From positions 1-14,761 of the forward strand of contig NZ_CAJTYX010000052.1 in NCBI RefSeq assembly GCF_910583865.1: DNA of 14,761 bases, written 5' to 3'. The translations under genes were made by a program, and so were the position numbers. The notes under the pieces were generated by a model. That model had not been told where the DNA came from. It did no database searches and was given only the letters and a program-made list of their open reading frames with translations. This DNA comes from an uncultured Muribaculum sp. (GTDB lineage: Bacteria > Bacteroidota > Bacteroidia > Bacteroidales > Muribaculaceae). Below, one piece after another: positions 1-7,648 of this stretch. Every line of letters starts with the position of its first letter. The stretch's first letter is position 1.

Positions 1-65
1 CCGATTCCATTTGCAGGAGTCGGTCCTATTTTTCAATCGCCCTCTAAAGTTTAGCGGACAGTAAT
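1..65. mobile_element. End of an insertion sequence (partial, cut by window edge)
   Basis: The 19-base sequence GTTTAGCGGACAGTAATAA at 49-67 recurs as its exact reverse complement at 14710-14728. Inside that shared block (towards the window edges) the two sequences differ, as the left and right ends of one insertion sequence do. Outside it they run into unrelated chromosomal DNA, including a broken susC gene on the right. I infer that bases 1 to about 65 are the terminus of an insertion sequence whose body lies off the window. No transposase fragment could be recognised, so the family is not assigned. The boundary is uncertain by about two bases. Confidence 0.6.
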
Positions 66-67
66 AA
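49..67 (+). repeat. 19-bp terminal inverted repeat, left copy
   Basis: A perfect 19-base match, in inverted orientation, to 14710-14728. The block probably represents the terminal inverted repeat of the flanking insertion sequence plus one or two chance matching bases (the trailing AA). Confidence 0.8.
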
Positions 68-93
68 TTTTTAACCTTGACGTCCAAGCGTGT

Positions 94-129
94 AAAAACA
101 GTGAAGCACTGGTCCAAGCGCTTCACTGT
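94..129 (-). terminator. Rho-independent terminator after sir2
   Basis: Perfect 10-bp arms (98-107 ACAGTGAAGC and 120-129 GCTTCACTGT) enclose a 12-base loop. Read on the minus strand, the stem is followed directly by a run of T (complement of AAAAA at 94-98). It lies 37 bases past the sir2 stop codon, so it should end the rsmA-mgtE-slyD-sir2 transcript. The word GTCCAAGCG occurs at 82-90 and again at 112-120, partly in the loop; I attach no function to this. Confidence 0.75.
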
Positions 130-165
130 CATATGACCGACATCGCGGCATGAAGTTTCGATTTG

Positions 166-870
166 TTAGTCCTTATCAGGAGAGAAATGGGGATTGAGGA
201 GGGTGGAGAGGCGGGCGACGCCCTGGGTGGCGGGGAGGGGGATGACGGTGACGCGGGAGGGGACGGCTGCGGGATGGGGGTCGATGTAGTAGACCGGCAC
301 GCCGGGACGCACATAGTGGAGGAGTCCGGCGGCGGGGTAGACGTTGAGCGACGTGCCTATCACGACGAACACGTCGGCTTCGCTGACGAGCTGTATGGCC
401 GGCTCAATGTTGGGCACGGCCTCCTGGAAAAACACTATGTGTGGACGCACGCGGTGGCCGTCGATGACGGTATCGGGCGTGGTGTCGAGAGCCTCCGGAC
501 GCAGGGTATAGACCTTCGTGTCATCGTCGATGGCGCGCACCTTCATAAGCTCGCCATGGAGATGTAGCACATGGCTGCTTCCGGCACGCTCGTGGAGGTC
601 GTCGACATTCTGTGTGATTAAATACACGTCATACCACTTCTCGAGGTCGACCAGACCGAGATGACCGGCATTAGGCTGCGCCTTGAGCAGGTCGTGGCGG
701 CGTGCGTTGTAAAACTCGTGGACGAGCGCGGGATTGGCGGCGAAGCCGTCGGCGCTGGCCACCTGCATAACTGGATATTTTTCCCACAAGCCGCCTGCGT
801 CGCGGAAAGTGGAGATGCCGCTTTCAGCGCTCATGCCGGCACCGGTGGAGATGACAAGCTTGGGTTTCAT
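166..870 (-). CDS. Sir2-family NAD-dependent protein deacylase (sirtuin, class III/CobB-like)
   Basis: The 234-residue product removes acyl groups from lysines using NAD+, yielding nicotinamide and O-acyl-ADP-ribose; it should be cytosolic. Visible motifs are the NAD-binding GAGMSAESGISTFRD (residues 10-24), QNVDDLH (87-93), the catalytic-histidine motif HLHGEL with H105, and GTSLNVYPAAG near the C-terminus. F-Y54-N-A-R57 matches the Tyr/Arg pair that binds succinyl or malonyl groups in SIRT5 and CobB, so desuccinylase or deacetylase activity is plausible. The protein has no cysteine at all, so the zinc site of typical sirtuins is absent. RPHIVFFQEAVP has Q where the family usually has G. The frame stays open 14 codons upstream, but MKPKLVISTGAG starts where sirtuins normally do. 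It is last in the rsmA-mgtE-slyD-sir2 series, with no promoter of its own seen. Confidence 0.9.
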   Translation of the reverse strand: MKPKLVISTGAGMSAESGISTFRDAGGLWEKYPVMQVASADGFAANPALVHEFYNARRHDLLKAQPNAGHLGLVDLEKWYDVYLITQNVDDLHERAGSSHVLHLHGELMKVRAIDDDTKVYTLRPEALDTTPDTVIDGHRVRPHIVFFQEAVPNIEPAIQLVSEADVFVVIGTSLNVYPAAGLLHYVRPGVPVYYIDPHPAAVPSRVTVIPLPATQGVARLSTLLNPHFSPDKD

Positions 871-875
871 GAGTT

Positions 876-950
876 TAAGGACATGTAAGGAGATTAGGGA
901 GATTAAGGACAATAAGGGTATGATCTAAACGCCCCCTTATTGCCCTTAAT
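876..950. repeat. 9-bp degenerate tandem repeat with a 17-bp stem-loop, slyD-sir2 gap
   Basis: Five units starting with TAAGG or TAGGG follow one another at 876, 886, 895, 904 and 913; three of the steps are nine bases and one is ten. The last two units (902-918) pair with 934-950 over 17 bases with one mismatch (A909/C943). In minus-strand RNA that mismatch becomes a G-U pair, leaving a fully paired 17-bp stem and a 15-base loop. No U-tract follows the stem, so it is not a classical terminator. It could be an intercistronic processing or stability element. Confidence 0.6.
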
Positions 951-967
951 AAACTGTCGGGCCTGAA

Positions 968-1537
968 TCAGTGGCAGCCCCCGCAGGAACCATCGTTGCA
1001 GCCGCATTCACCGCCCTCGTCGGAACCGCAGCCGGAGCAACCGCCGCAACCATGGGCCGGGTGCAGCTCCTCGGGAGTGGCTTCATGCACTTCGGCAATA
1101 GTGCCATGGAAGCGAACGTCTTTCCCGGCCAGGGGATGGTTGAAATCCATCACCACTTCCTTGTCGGTTATTTCAAGCACCTTGCCGTTGATGCGATAGC
1201 CTTCGGCGGTCATCATAGGGATATAGTTGCCCACGGTCACATACTCGTCGTCAAACTTGCCGTCAACCTCGAACAGGCTCTTCTCAAGGTGTGCCACCTG
1301 CTCCGGATCATGAGGTCCGAAGCCGTCGGCTGCACTGACCTTCACGTCGAATGCGTCACCTTTCTGCAATCCTTCGATGGCCTTTTCAAGAGGGACTATA
1401 ACGCCTTTTGTCACTCCGAACACAATGCGCTCGGGGCTGTCGGCCTCCACTTTATGCACAAGTTGCTCTCCGTCGGGTTCGACGACATAGAGGTCATAGA
1501 CCATCTCGACATATTTCCCGGGTTCGATTTTTTCCAT
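968..1537 (-). CDS. slyD: SlyD-like FKBP-type peptidyl-prolyl cis-trans isomerase with Cys-rich metal-binding tail
   Basis: The 189-residue cytosolic isomerase/chaperone catalyses proline cis-trans isomerisation. Residues 1-70 and 129-155 form the split FKBP domain, including the DFNHPLAGK signature at 131-139 shared by SlyD proteins. The insert between them (about 72-128, beginning DGFGPHDPEQV) corresponds to the IF chaperone domain. The tail after residue 160 contains seven cysteines plus histidines (HGCGGCSGCG..., ending CGGCH) and is expected to bind Ni2+, Zn2+ or similar metals, as the His/Cys-rich tail of Escherichia coli SlyD does. The ATG at 1537 gives the usual start (MEKIEPGKYVEM). 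It sits 78 bp downstream of mgtE and upstream of sir2. I saw no convincing promoter, so read-through from the rsmA-mgtE unit is likely. Confidence 0.92.
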   Translation of the reverse strand: MEKIEPGKYVEMVYDLYVVEPDGEQLVHKVEADSPERIVFGVTKGVIVPLEKAIEGLQKGDAFDVKVSAADGFGPHDPEQVAHLEKSLFEVDGKFDDEYVTVGNYIPMMTAEGYRINGKVLEITDKEVVMDFNHPLAGKDVRFHGTIAEVHEATPEELHPAHGCGGCSGCGSDEGGECGCNDGSCGGCH

Positions 1538-1615
1538 ATTTAAGTTGTATAGAGTTGATTAATATTGTTCTTTAAAGCCAAGGCATAGTTATAACGCATT
1601 CCCTAAAGGATTTGC

Positions 1616-2986
1616 TCATATATTGGTGCCGAACGTGGCCAGCATGGAGGAGCAAATGAGCATGTAGATGACCATACCTATGATGTCGTTGGTGATGGAG
1701 ATGAACGGCCCGGTGGCAAGCGCGGGGTCGATCTTGAATTTCTCAAGCGTCAAGGGAACGAACGTGCCGAACACCGAGGCGAACACCACGACGGCGAACA
1801 GCGAAAGCGACACTGCTATCGTGGTCACCTGCGTAGGCCCGAGAGCGAACATATTGTAGACAAACACCAGCAACGATATGATGCAGGCGTTGAGCAGGCC
1901 CACGCCAAGCTCCTTCATGATCTGTTTTGCCGACGACTTCACGTCGAGCGAGCCGTTGGCGAGGCCCTGCACGATGATGGCAGATGACTGTATGCCCACG
2001 TTGCCGCCCGTACCTCCGATAAGCGGGATAAATAGCGCCATCGCCGGATTGACGGAGAACGCGCCCTCGAAATTACCGAGAATCAAAGAGTTGCCTATGC
2101 CGCCGAGCATGCCTATGATGAGCCATGGCAGTCGTGCCTTGGTCTGGGCGAACATTGTGTCGTCGCTCTCGACGTCGCCCGACAGACCCGATGCCAGCTG
2201 GTAGTCGCGTTCGCTCTGTTCGCGTGCCTCGTCCATAACGTCGTCGACGGTGATCTGCCCCACCAGACGCCCGATAGAGTCGACCACGGGCATTGCCACA
2301 AGGTCGTATTTCTCAAAGTCGAGGGTAAGATCGTCGATGGGAGTGTCGGTCTTTACAGCCACCGGGTCGGTCTCCATCACATGTTTGATCTTGCTCACCG
2401 ACGGATGTGTGAGCATCTTTTTCAGCGGGAGCACTCCGAGCAAACGATAGTCGTTGTCGACAACGTAGACATAGTATATCTCATCGAGGTTCTCAGCCTG
2501 CCGGCGCATCTCCTGTATGCACTGCGGCATCGACCAGTTCTCGTTGACCACGATCATCTCGGTGCCCATGAGGCCGCCCGCGGTGTCCTCGTCATATTTC
2601 AGAAGGTCTATGATGTCGCCCGCCTGCTCCACGTCGTCAATGTGGGCAAGGATCTCGTCGCGGTCCTCCTCGTCAAGCTCCTGGATTATGTCTACGGCGT
2701 CATCGGTGTCGAGGTGGTCGATCACCTGGCGGGCTATGTCCTCGCTGCTCATGGCACTGAGCAGCTTGTGGCGGTCATCCTCGTCGAGTTCCATCAGCAC
2801 GTCGGCTGCGGTCTCGTCGTCGAGCAGACGGTAGAGGTACTCGGCCTCATCAAGGTCAAGGTCCTGGTAAAGCTCGGCGATGTCGGCGGGGTGCAGGTCG
2901 GCGATGGCCTTGCGCGCCTCCACCTCGTCGTGGCGCTCTATGACGGCTTTGAGATTGTCAAGAAACTCCGGAGTATGTTCTTTCAT
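1616..2986 (-). CDS. mgtE: MgtE-family magnesium transporter
   Basis: A 456-residue inner-membrane Mg2+ channel of usual family length. Residues 1-130 form the acidic, helical MgtE N domain that senses cytosolic Mg2+. Two CBS domains follow (about 137-260). From residue 285 there are about five membrane segments, containing GGTGGNVGIQSS (324-335) and DPALATGPFISITND (420-434). The final Asp of that motif corresponds to the selectivity-filter aspartate of Thermus MgtE. The ATG at 2986-2984 overlaps the TGA of rsmA by one base (TGATG), which suggests translational coupling. The frame runs further upstream, but that extension overlaps rsmA and has no family similarity. The pairing with rsmA is probably organisational rather than functional. 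Confidence 0.95.
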   Translation of the reverse strand: MKEHTPEFLDNLKAVIERHDEVEARKAIADLHPADIAELYQDLDLDEAEYLYRLLDDETAADVLMELDEDDRHKLLSAMSSEDIARQVIDHLDTDDAVDIIQELDEEDRDEILAHIDDVEQAGDIIDLLKYDEDTAGGLMGTEMIVVNENWSMPQCIQEMRRQAENLDEIYYVYVVDNDYRLLGVLPLKKMLTHPSVSKIKHVMETDPVAVKTDTPIDDLTLDFEKYDLVAMPVVDSIGRLVGQITVDDVMDEAREQSERDYQLASGLSGDVESDDTMFAQTKARLPWLIIGMLGGIGNSLILGNFEGAFSVNPAMALFIPLIGGTGGNVGIQSSAIIVQGLANGSLDVKSSAKQIMKELGVGLLNACIISLLVFVYNMFALGPTQVTTIAVSLSLFAVVVFASVFGTFVPLTLEKFKIDPALATGPFISITNDIIGMVIYMLICSSMLATFGTNI

Positions 2987-3813
2987 CACTGTTGGATTGA
3001 CGTTGAAAGATTGGTATCGCCGGCCCTGACGGCGGCTACAAGGTTTGTGAGGGTGATGAAATCGGCCACCGAGAGCTGCTCGGGACGCATCGCCCATAGC
3101 GGAGACTCAGGCAGAGAGCCTCCGGGCGGCATGATTCCGCGTATGGAGTTGCGGAGCGTCTTGCGGCGCTGCCCGAAAACGGTCTTTACGATCGTGCGGA
3201 ACAGACGGGGGTCGCATCCCAGGTCGGTGACATCGTTGCGTGTCATTATTATGACTCCCGACTTGACCTTTGGCGGTGGATTGAACACATGCTCGTCGAC
3301 CGTGAACAGATACTTCACGTCGTACCATGCCTGGAGAAGCACGCTCAGTATGCCTCGCGCTTTAGTGCCGGGAGGAGCCGCCAGGCGTTCGGCCACCTCG
3401 CGCTGCAGCATCCCGCTACAGCATGGTATCATATCCTTGTAGTCGAGCACCTTGAAGAATATCTGCGACGATATGTTGTAAGGATAGTTGCCTATCACAC
3501 AGAATTCCTTACCGCCCATCGCCTCGGCGAGATCCATCTCAAGGAAATCGCCCTCGATGATGCGCTCGCCCTGCAACGCCGGGAAATTGTCGCGCAGATA
3601 AGCTATGCTCTCTCCGTCAATCTCCACCACGGTCACGTCGTGGCCGTCGGCGACAAGATATTTGGTAAGCATCCCCATGCCGGGGCCTACCTCTATCACC
3701 GGCATCCCCTTGTAGGACGAGAGTGTGTCGGCTATTCGGCGAGCTATATTCTCGTCGGTAAGGAAATGCTGACCCAAAGCCTTCTTTGGCTTCACTTTGC
3801 CATTGGTTGCCAT
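2986..3813 (-). CDS. rsmA: 16S rRNA (adenine(1518)-N(6)/adenine(1519)-N(6))-dimethyltransferase
   Basis: A 275-residue RsmA/KsgA enzyme that dimethylates two adjacent adenines near the 3' end of 16S rRNA using S-adenosylmethionine, a late step of 30S assembly. The motifs are KKALGQHFL (10-18), the SAM-binding VIEVGPGMGMLT (39-50), VVEID (62-66), GDFLEMD (88-94) and the catalytic NYPYNIS (109-115), followed by the usual C-terminal helical domain. I chose the ATG at 3813. An alternative TTG at 3837 lies inside the predicted -7 promoter element and cannot be transcribed from that promoter. It heads the rsmA-mgtE-slyD-sir2 series. Confidence 0.95.
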   Translation of the reverse strand: MATNGKVKPKKALGQHFLTDENIARRIADTLSSYKGMPVIEVGPGMGMLTKYLVADGHDVTVVEIDGESIAYLRDNFPALQGERIIEGDFLEMDLAEAMGGKEFCVIGNYPYNISSQIFFKVLDYKDMIPCCSGMLQREVAERLAAPPGTKARGILSVLLQAWYDVKYLFTVDEHVFNPPPKVKSGVIIMTRNDVTDLGCDPRLFRTIVKTVFGQRRKTLRNSIRGIMPPGGSLPESPLWAMRPEQLSVADFITLTNLVAAVRAGDTNLSTSIQQ

Positions 3814-3834
3814 ACGCGGTTGTATTGATGTAAG

Positions 3835-3866
3835 CAAAGGTACAATAAAAATGGCAGTACGCCAAA
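3835..3866 (-). promoter_or_regulatory. Bacteroides-type promoter of rsmA
   Basis: On the minus strand TTTG (3866-3863) is followed after exactly 20 bases by TACCTTTG (3842-3835), matching the Bacteroides sigma-70 pattern TTTG-N19-21-TAnnTTTG. Transcription should start near 3831, about 18 bases before the ATG at 3813. The -33 element lies in the loop of the upstream terminator hairpin. Confidence 0.75.
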
Positions 3867-3888
3867 TGAGTGTTCAGCGTACTGCCAT
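3841..3888 (-). terminator. Rho-independent terminator after the BspA-like gene
   Basis: Perfect 12-bp arms (3851-3862 ATGGCAGTACGC and 3877-3888 GCGTACTGCCAT) enclose a 14-base loop. On the minus strand the stem is followed by TTTTATTGTA. It begins 24 bases past the stop of the BspA-like gene. The structure overlaps the rsmA promoter: the -33 element is in the loop and the T-tract runs into the -7 element. Confidence 0.75.
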
Positions 3889-3911
3889 ATTGCATATGGG
3901 CTACTGTAATA

Positions 3912-6266
3912 TTACTTGATTACCTTCTTGGAAGTAGAGACGATGCCACCGGCATGCATGGTCTTGACGATGCATATAGTGCCGGAGGCCGGATTGATTA
4001 TCTCGCGTCCGTCGAGTCCGAAGTACTTCGTATCTATCACCGGGTCCATCGAATCCTCTATACCGTCAATGCCGGATGTCTTTATCTCGAAAGAACCGGT
4101 ATGGGCAATGGTCAGCTCACCCGTATCCACATACCCTTTCAGCTCATAAGTGTATGTGCCATCGGCGAGGTCCTTGAACTCCCGGCTGTGTGCGATGCCG
4201 TCCGCCTGCTCGCCGGTCAGTTCGATGTCCGACACTGTGGCAGTACCGTCGGTGAGCTTCACAGTGTAGCGGGATGGAGCTGCGAGATTGTCGTCGGAAT
4301 ATGCTTCCCATTTCAGAGTTGCTGAACTGCCGTCAACATTAACGACAGGAGCTCCGGGGAGCACATCCTCAAATGTAGCGCCGGTATACAGGGCGCCCCA
4401 TGCCTGGGCATATGCCTCAGACGAACCTTTAGGCACCTTGATGACCATCGACGCGGTGGAAGGGTTTTCACCGGAAATGGCCGGAGGGGTGACAGCAAAG
4501 CTGTAGATGGTGCCAAGAGCGGAGCAATACAGTCCAAGAGGGCTGAATGTCGTAAGCGAGGATGGGAGGCTTACCCATTGCAGGGAACCGCACATCGTCA
4601 TCACCGAGTATGTCTGGTTTTCTTCGACACCTATATTTGTAATCGTGGCCGGGAAAATCATGGACTTCACCCCTATGGCGCTGAAAGCATTGCTCCCGAT
4701 AAATATATCGGTATTAGGCAGCTTGACCGATGCGACATTAGAGGCGTACATGAACGCGCTGGCTCCTATCGAAGTCAATGACTGCGGAAAATCAAGAGCG
4801 GTGAGGCCGGCGCAATTATAGAATGCCGAGGTGCCGATTTCCTGCAATTTCGGGGAGAACGTAATCGCAGTGATATTGTCGTTGCCCATGAACGACCATC
4901 CATTGATTTCCGTGACGGATTCGGGCATGACATATTCTCCACTCTTTGCTCCCGGATAGGCCACCAGACGAGTAACGGTCTTGTCGAACAAAACGCCGTC
5001 GACAGAGGCAAATGTAGCGTTGTCAGCAGAAACATTAATCCCACTCAGATCGGAACACCCAACCACAATAGCATCACCGATTTCAGTTACAGAGGCCGGT
5101 ATCTCAAGATTCTTGAGACCGGAATTGCGGAATGCATTTTCAGAGATGGTGGTCACACTTGAAGGTATGTTGATGGCTGCCAGCGACGTACAGCTGTTGA
5201 ACACCCCATGGCTTATGGTCGTGATGCCTTCGGGGAGTGTTATCGATGACAGGCTCGTGCATTCCTGGAAAGCCATATCATCAATCTGCGACACCGTGGA
5301 AGGAATCGTAATCTCTTTGAGTCCGGTGCACTGGTAGAATGTAGCCTTTCCTATGGTGGTTACCGATTCGGGCCATTTTACCGACTCAAGTCCCGCGCAT
5401 CCGTAGAACGCATAAGCCGAAATCTCCTTGATAGTGGCAGGAATATCAACCTGTTTCAGCGACTTGCAATTATAAAGGGCATTGTCTCCGAGTTTCGTCA
5501 GCGATGCCGGCAGATTGATGGATGCCAAAGCATTGCACTCATAGAAAGCGCTCTCGCCGATTTCCTCGATACCTTCAGCCATTTCTACCGACACAAGATT
5601 GGAGCAATGGCTGAAAGCCGCCCCACCGATTACTTTCAGATTGGACGGAACTCTCAGAGATTTTACCCCGCAGTAAGCGAATGCATTCCCCTCCACAGTC
5701 GTTATACCACTGTTGAAGTTGATTTCGGAAAGCTGAGAACAACTTGAGAAGGCATTATTCTTCAGAGTCTGCATATTGGCCGGGAGAGTAAGGGTGGTGA
5801 GACTCGACAACGTGCCGAAACCAAAACTGCCAATCTCGATAAGATTGTCTGGAAGAACAAGTTCCTTGATGGAAGTACATTTGGAGAAACCGCTGTCCTG
5901 CACTTTTGTGAGCGTCGATGGCAGATTGAGGGTGACTATGCCGCTGCAACGGTAGAAAGCCCACTTGCCGATGTTTTCAACACCGTCATCAAATGACACG
6001 TCTGTCAGCGACGTGCAGTCCTGAAATGCCTGTTGTGCCACGGCCTTCACCGCATATGTGGCATCATCGACCGTGACCGAGCCGGGTACAGCCAAGCTCG
6101 TAAGAGACTTATAGTCGGCGTGGCGTGCCACAGTAGCAGTCATAGCTGTCGGGTCAAGATCGTAGTAAAGATCTCCCACCTTTACAGCTTCGGCCCACAA
6201 CGAACACACCGACATGAAAGTGGCGCAGGCAAAAGCCACACCACGCAGCATAAATGATTTATTCAT
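3912..6266 (-). CDS. Secreted BspA-like leucine-rich-repeat surface protein
   Basis: A 784-residue exported protein. Residues 1-27 are a signal peptide (MNKSFMLRGVAFACATFMS..., ending AEA). About 19 repeats of the BspA/Treponema type (LRR_5, roughly 23 residues, pattern AFxxCxxLxxIxLPxxLxxIG) fill about residues 50-600. They are interrupted once by the usual VDGVLFDKTVTRLVAYPG insert. Residues 639-730 look like a fibronectin type III-like beta domain. The last 37 residues (748-784, beginning YFGLDGREIINPASG) resemble the C-terminal sorting-type domain of Bacteroidota secreted proteins, suggesting surface display or release. BspA-like proteins mediate binding to host matrix or other bacteria; the ligand here is unknown. 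The start at 6266 was chosen because upstream ATGs lie within or before the promoter and only this one begins with a signal peptide. It is a single-gene unit with its own promoter and terminator. Confidence 0.88.
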   Translation of the reverse strand: MNKSFMLRGVAFACATFMSVCSLWAEAVKVGDLYYDLDPTAMTATVARHADYKSLTSLAVPGSVTVDDATYAVKAVAQQAFQDCTSLTDVSFDDGVENIGKWAFYRCSGIVTLNLPSTLTKVQDSGFSKCTSIKELVLPDNLIEIGSFGFGTLSSLTTLTLPANMQTLKNNAFSSCSQLSEINFNSGITTVEGNAFAYCGVKSLRVPSNLKVIGGAAFSHCSNLVSVEMAEGIEEIGESAFYECNALASINLPASLTKLGDNALYNCKSLKQVDIPATIKEISAYAFYGCAGLESVKWPESVTTIGKATFYQCTGLKEITIPSTVSQIDDMAFQECTSLSSITLPEGITTISHGVFNSCTSLAAINIPSSVTTISENAFRNSGLKNLEIPASVTEIGDAIVVGCSDLSGINVSADNATFASVDGVLFDKTVTRLVAYPGAKSGEYVMPESVTEINGWSFMGNDNITAITFSPKLQEIGTSAFYNCAGLTALDFPQSLTSIGASAFMYASNVASVKLPNTDIFIGSNAFSAIGVKSMIFPATITNIGVEENQTYSVMTMCGSLQWVSLPSSLTTFSPLGLYCSALGTIYSFAVTPPAISGENPSTASMVIKVPKGSSEAYAQAWGALYTGATFEDVLPGAPVVNVDGSSATLKWEAYSDDNLAAPSRYTVKLTDGTATVSDIELTGEQADGIAHSREFKDLADGTYTYELKGYVDTGELTIAHTGSFEIKTSGIDGIEDSMDPVIDTKYFGLDGREIINPASGTICIVKTMHAGGIVSTSKKVIK

Positions 6267-6331
6267 ACGTAGGATTACAATGTGAGAATGAAGATTGTTT
6301 GATAGATTGTTATTTGAAAAATCGTGGAGTG

Positions 6332-6363
6332 CAAAATTAACTTTTATCAACATACCCTGCAAA
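6332..6363 (-). promoter_or_regulatory. Bacteroides-type promoter of the BspA-like gene
   Basis: On the minus strand TTTG (6363-6360) lies exactly 20 bases before TAATTTTG (6339-6332). The predicted transcript start is near 6328, giving a leader of about 60 bases to the ATG at 6266. The promoter begins 35 bases after the stop codon of the acyltransferase gene. Confidence 0.75.
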
Positions 6364-6398
6364 TTCCCAGCGAAATATCATCACAAGAACGCGCATCA

Positions 6399-7544
6399 TC
6401 ACATGGGTTGAGGCTCCGGCTTGCGCCCTTTGAGTTTCTTGGCATCGCGCCTGACGCCGGCAGTGAATATGCTGAATGGCAGGAGCGACAGCAGTTTAGT
6501 GCTCAGGAAGCTGCAAATGAAGGTAGAGCAGGCGATGACCGGAATCGCAATGCCGGTAGGAAGCTCCAGACGATCTTTAAACACGCTGACACACAACCCG
6601 AGCCAAAGGATATGCACGAGATACATGCCGTAGCTCAAATCAGACAGTTCGAACACCCATTTAGGCGCTGCGGACTTGTCGATGCACGTAAACAGCAGGA
6701 AAGCCCCGGTAGTGAGAAGAACGCAATTGATCGTACAGAAAGACCACCCGATTTCCAGAACCGGCGTAGAATGAATCTCACCCGGAACGGCCTGGAGATA
6801 GAACGACAGTATCGTCCATGCAGCCCCCACAGCCAGTGACAATGCCCCGGTAACCATCCTCTTTGAGCGCGACCAGTCGAGATGCACGCGTATGTAATGC
6901 GCAAGGACCATATAGCCCAAATACCCCGAAAAATACCACAGCATATGGAAATCGTTCCAGAAACACTGCCCCCATATCTCACCGAAGAAACGTTCGAGAT
7001 ACGGCATGCATGACGAAATGAGGAACAAGCCTATGAACAGACGTTCCTCCGACGGTTTAACCTTTGCAAGCCATGGAGATATCATAGGAATGAACAGATA
7101 TAGGCTTATCAAAGGATACATGAACCACAGGTGTCCTGCTAAGGTAGGGAAGTTCAACGGGATACGCATCAGGTCACTGGCCGATGTCTCCATGTCGATC
7201 TGATTCCACACTGCAGGCACCGTCGAATATACCACCATGAAAAACAGGAATGCCGGGATGATTCTCGCCGCTCTGCGTTTATAGAAATCCACCGCCGACA
7301 TCCCCTCCTTCATCGGGACGAGCAGAAAGGCCGACACGATTATGAACAACGGCACAGACATACGAGAGAAGCCGTCATAAAGCGACACCCACAAACGATC
7401 CGACTCGCTCGCCAAAAATGACTGAGGACCGGCCATATCGGTAGAACCGGGCGCTCCATAGAAATTTTCACTTGCATGGACGAGCATCACCAAAAAGCAG
7501 GCGAATACCCTTACATAATCGAGAAAAACAATCCGTTTACCCAT
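6399..7544 (-). CDS. Acyltransferase family 3 integral membrane protein (OafA/NodX-like)
   Basis: A 381-residue protein with about ten hydrophobic membrane segments and the acyltransferase-3 N-terminus: MGKRIVFLDYVRVFACFLV followed by a conserved histidine, H23, in MLVHAS. FAxAxR-like basic loops and a WFMYPLISLYLFIPMI segment also fit the family. Members O-acylate (often O-acetylate) cell-surface sugars such as O-antigen, capsule, peptidoglycan or glycolipids; the substrate cannot be read from the sequence. I chose the ATG at 7544 because it places the family motif at the N-terminus. Longer in-frame starts exist at 7586 and 7679, but 7679 lies within the predicted promoter. No glycan biosynthesis genes are adjacent, so it looks like a stand-alone surface-modification gene. 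Confidence 0.88.
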   Translation of the reverse strand: MGKRIVFLDYVRVFACFLVMLVHASENFYGAPGSTDMAGPQSFLASESDRLWVSLYDGFSRMSVPLFIIVSAFLLVPMKEGMSAVDFYKRRAARIIPAFLFFMVVYSTVPAVWNQIDMETSASDLMRIPLNFPTLAGHLWFMYPLISLYLFIPMISPWLAKVKPSEERLFIGLFLISSCMPYLERFFGEIWGQCFWNDFHMLWYFSGYLGYMVLAHYIRVHLDWSRSKRMVTGALSLAVGAAWTILSFYLQAVPGEIHSTPVLEIGWSFCTINCVLLTTGAFLLFTCIDKSAAPKWVFELSDLSYGMYLVHILWLGLCVSVFKDRLELPTGIAIPVIACSTFICSFLSTKLLSLLPFSIFTAGVRRDAKKLKGRKPEPQPM

Positions 7545-7648
7545 AAAAATCAAATAAGATTGGTTCAAAACATAAGCTGTTGCCATAAATATAGCGTTAC
7601 TTTTGCAAGTACCTGCCAAAAAAGGTTTATGAAGTCCATGAATGCCAA

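Noticed and set aside
82..120. Direct repeat GTCCAAGCG at 82-90 and 112-120
   Set aside because: Short, with one copy in the terminator loop; no attachment-site or operator context supports it.
1538..1615. A promoter for slyD
   Set aside because: The closest match on the minus strand (TATGCCTTG) has the wrong spacing within the -7 octamer and no -33 element, so I left it out.
2987..3097. Longer N-terminus for MgtE from an upstream start at 3097
   Set aside because: The extra 37 residues overlap rsmA in another frame and lack similarity to MgtE; MKEHTPEFLDNL starts at the rsmA stop as expected for a coupled pair.
2381..3442. A 353-codon open frame on the plus strand opposite rsmA and mgtE
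   Set aside because: It lies fully antisense to two well-recognised genes, has no family motifs and crosses their junction. It is explained by the codon use of the minus-strand genes. The same applies to the plus-strand frames at 971-1543, 3289-3828 and 10187-10723.
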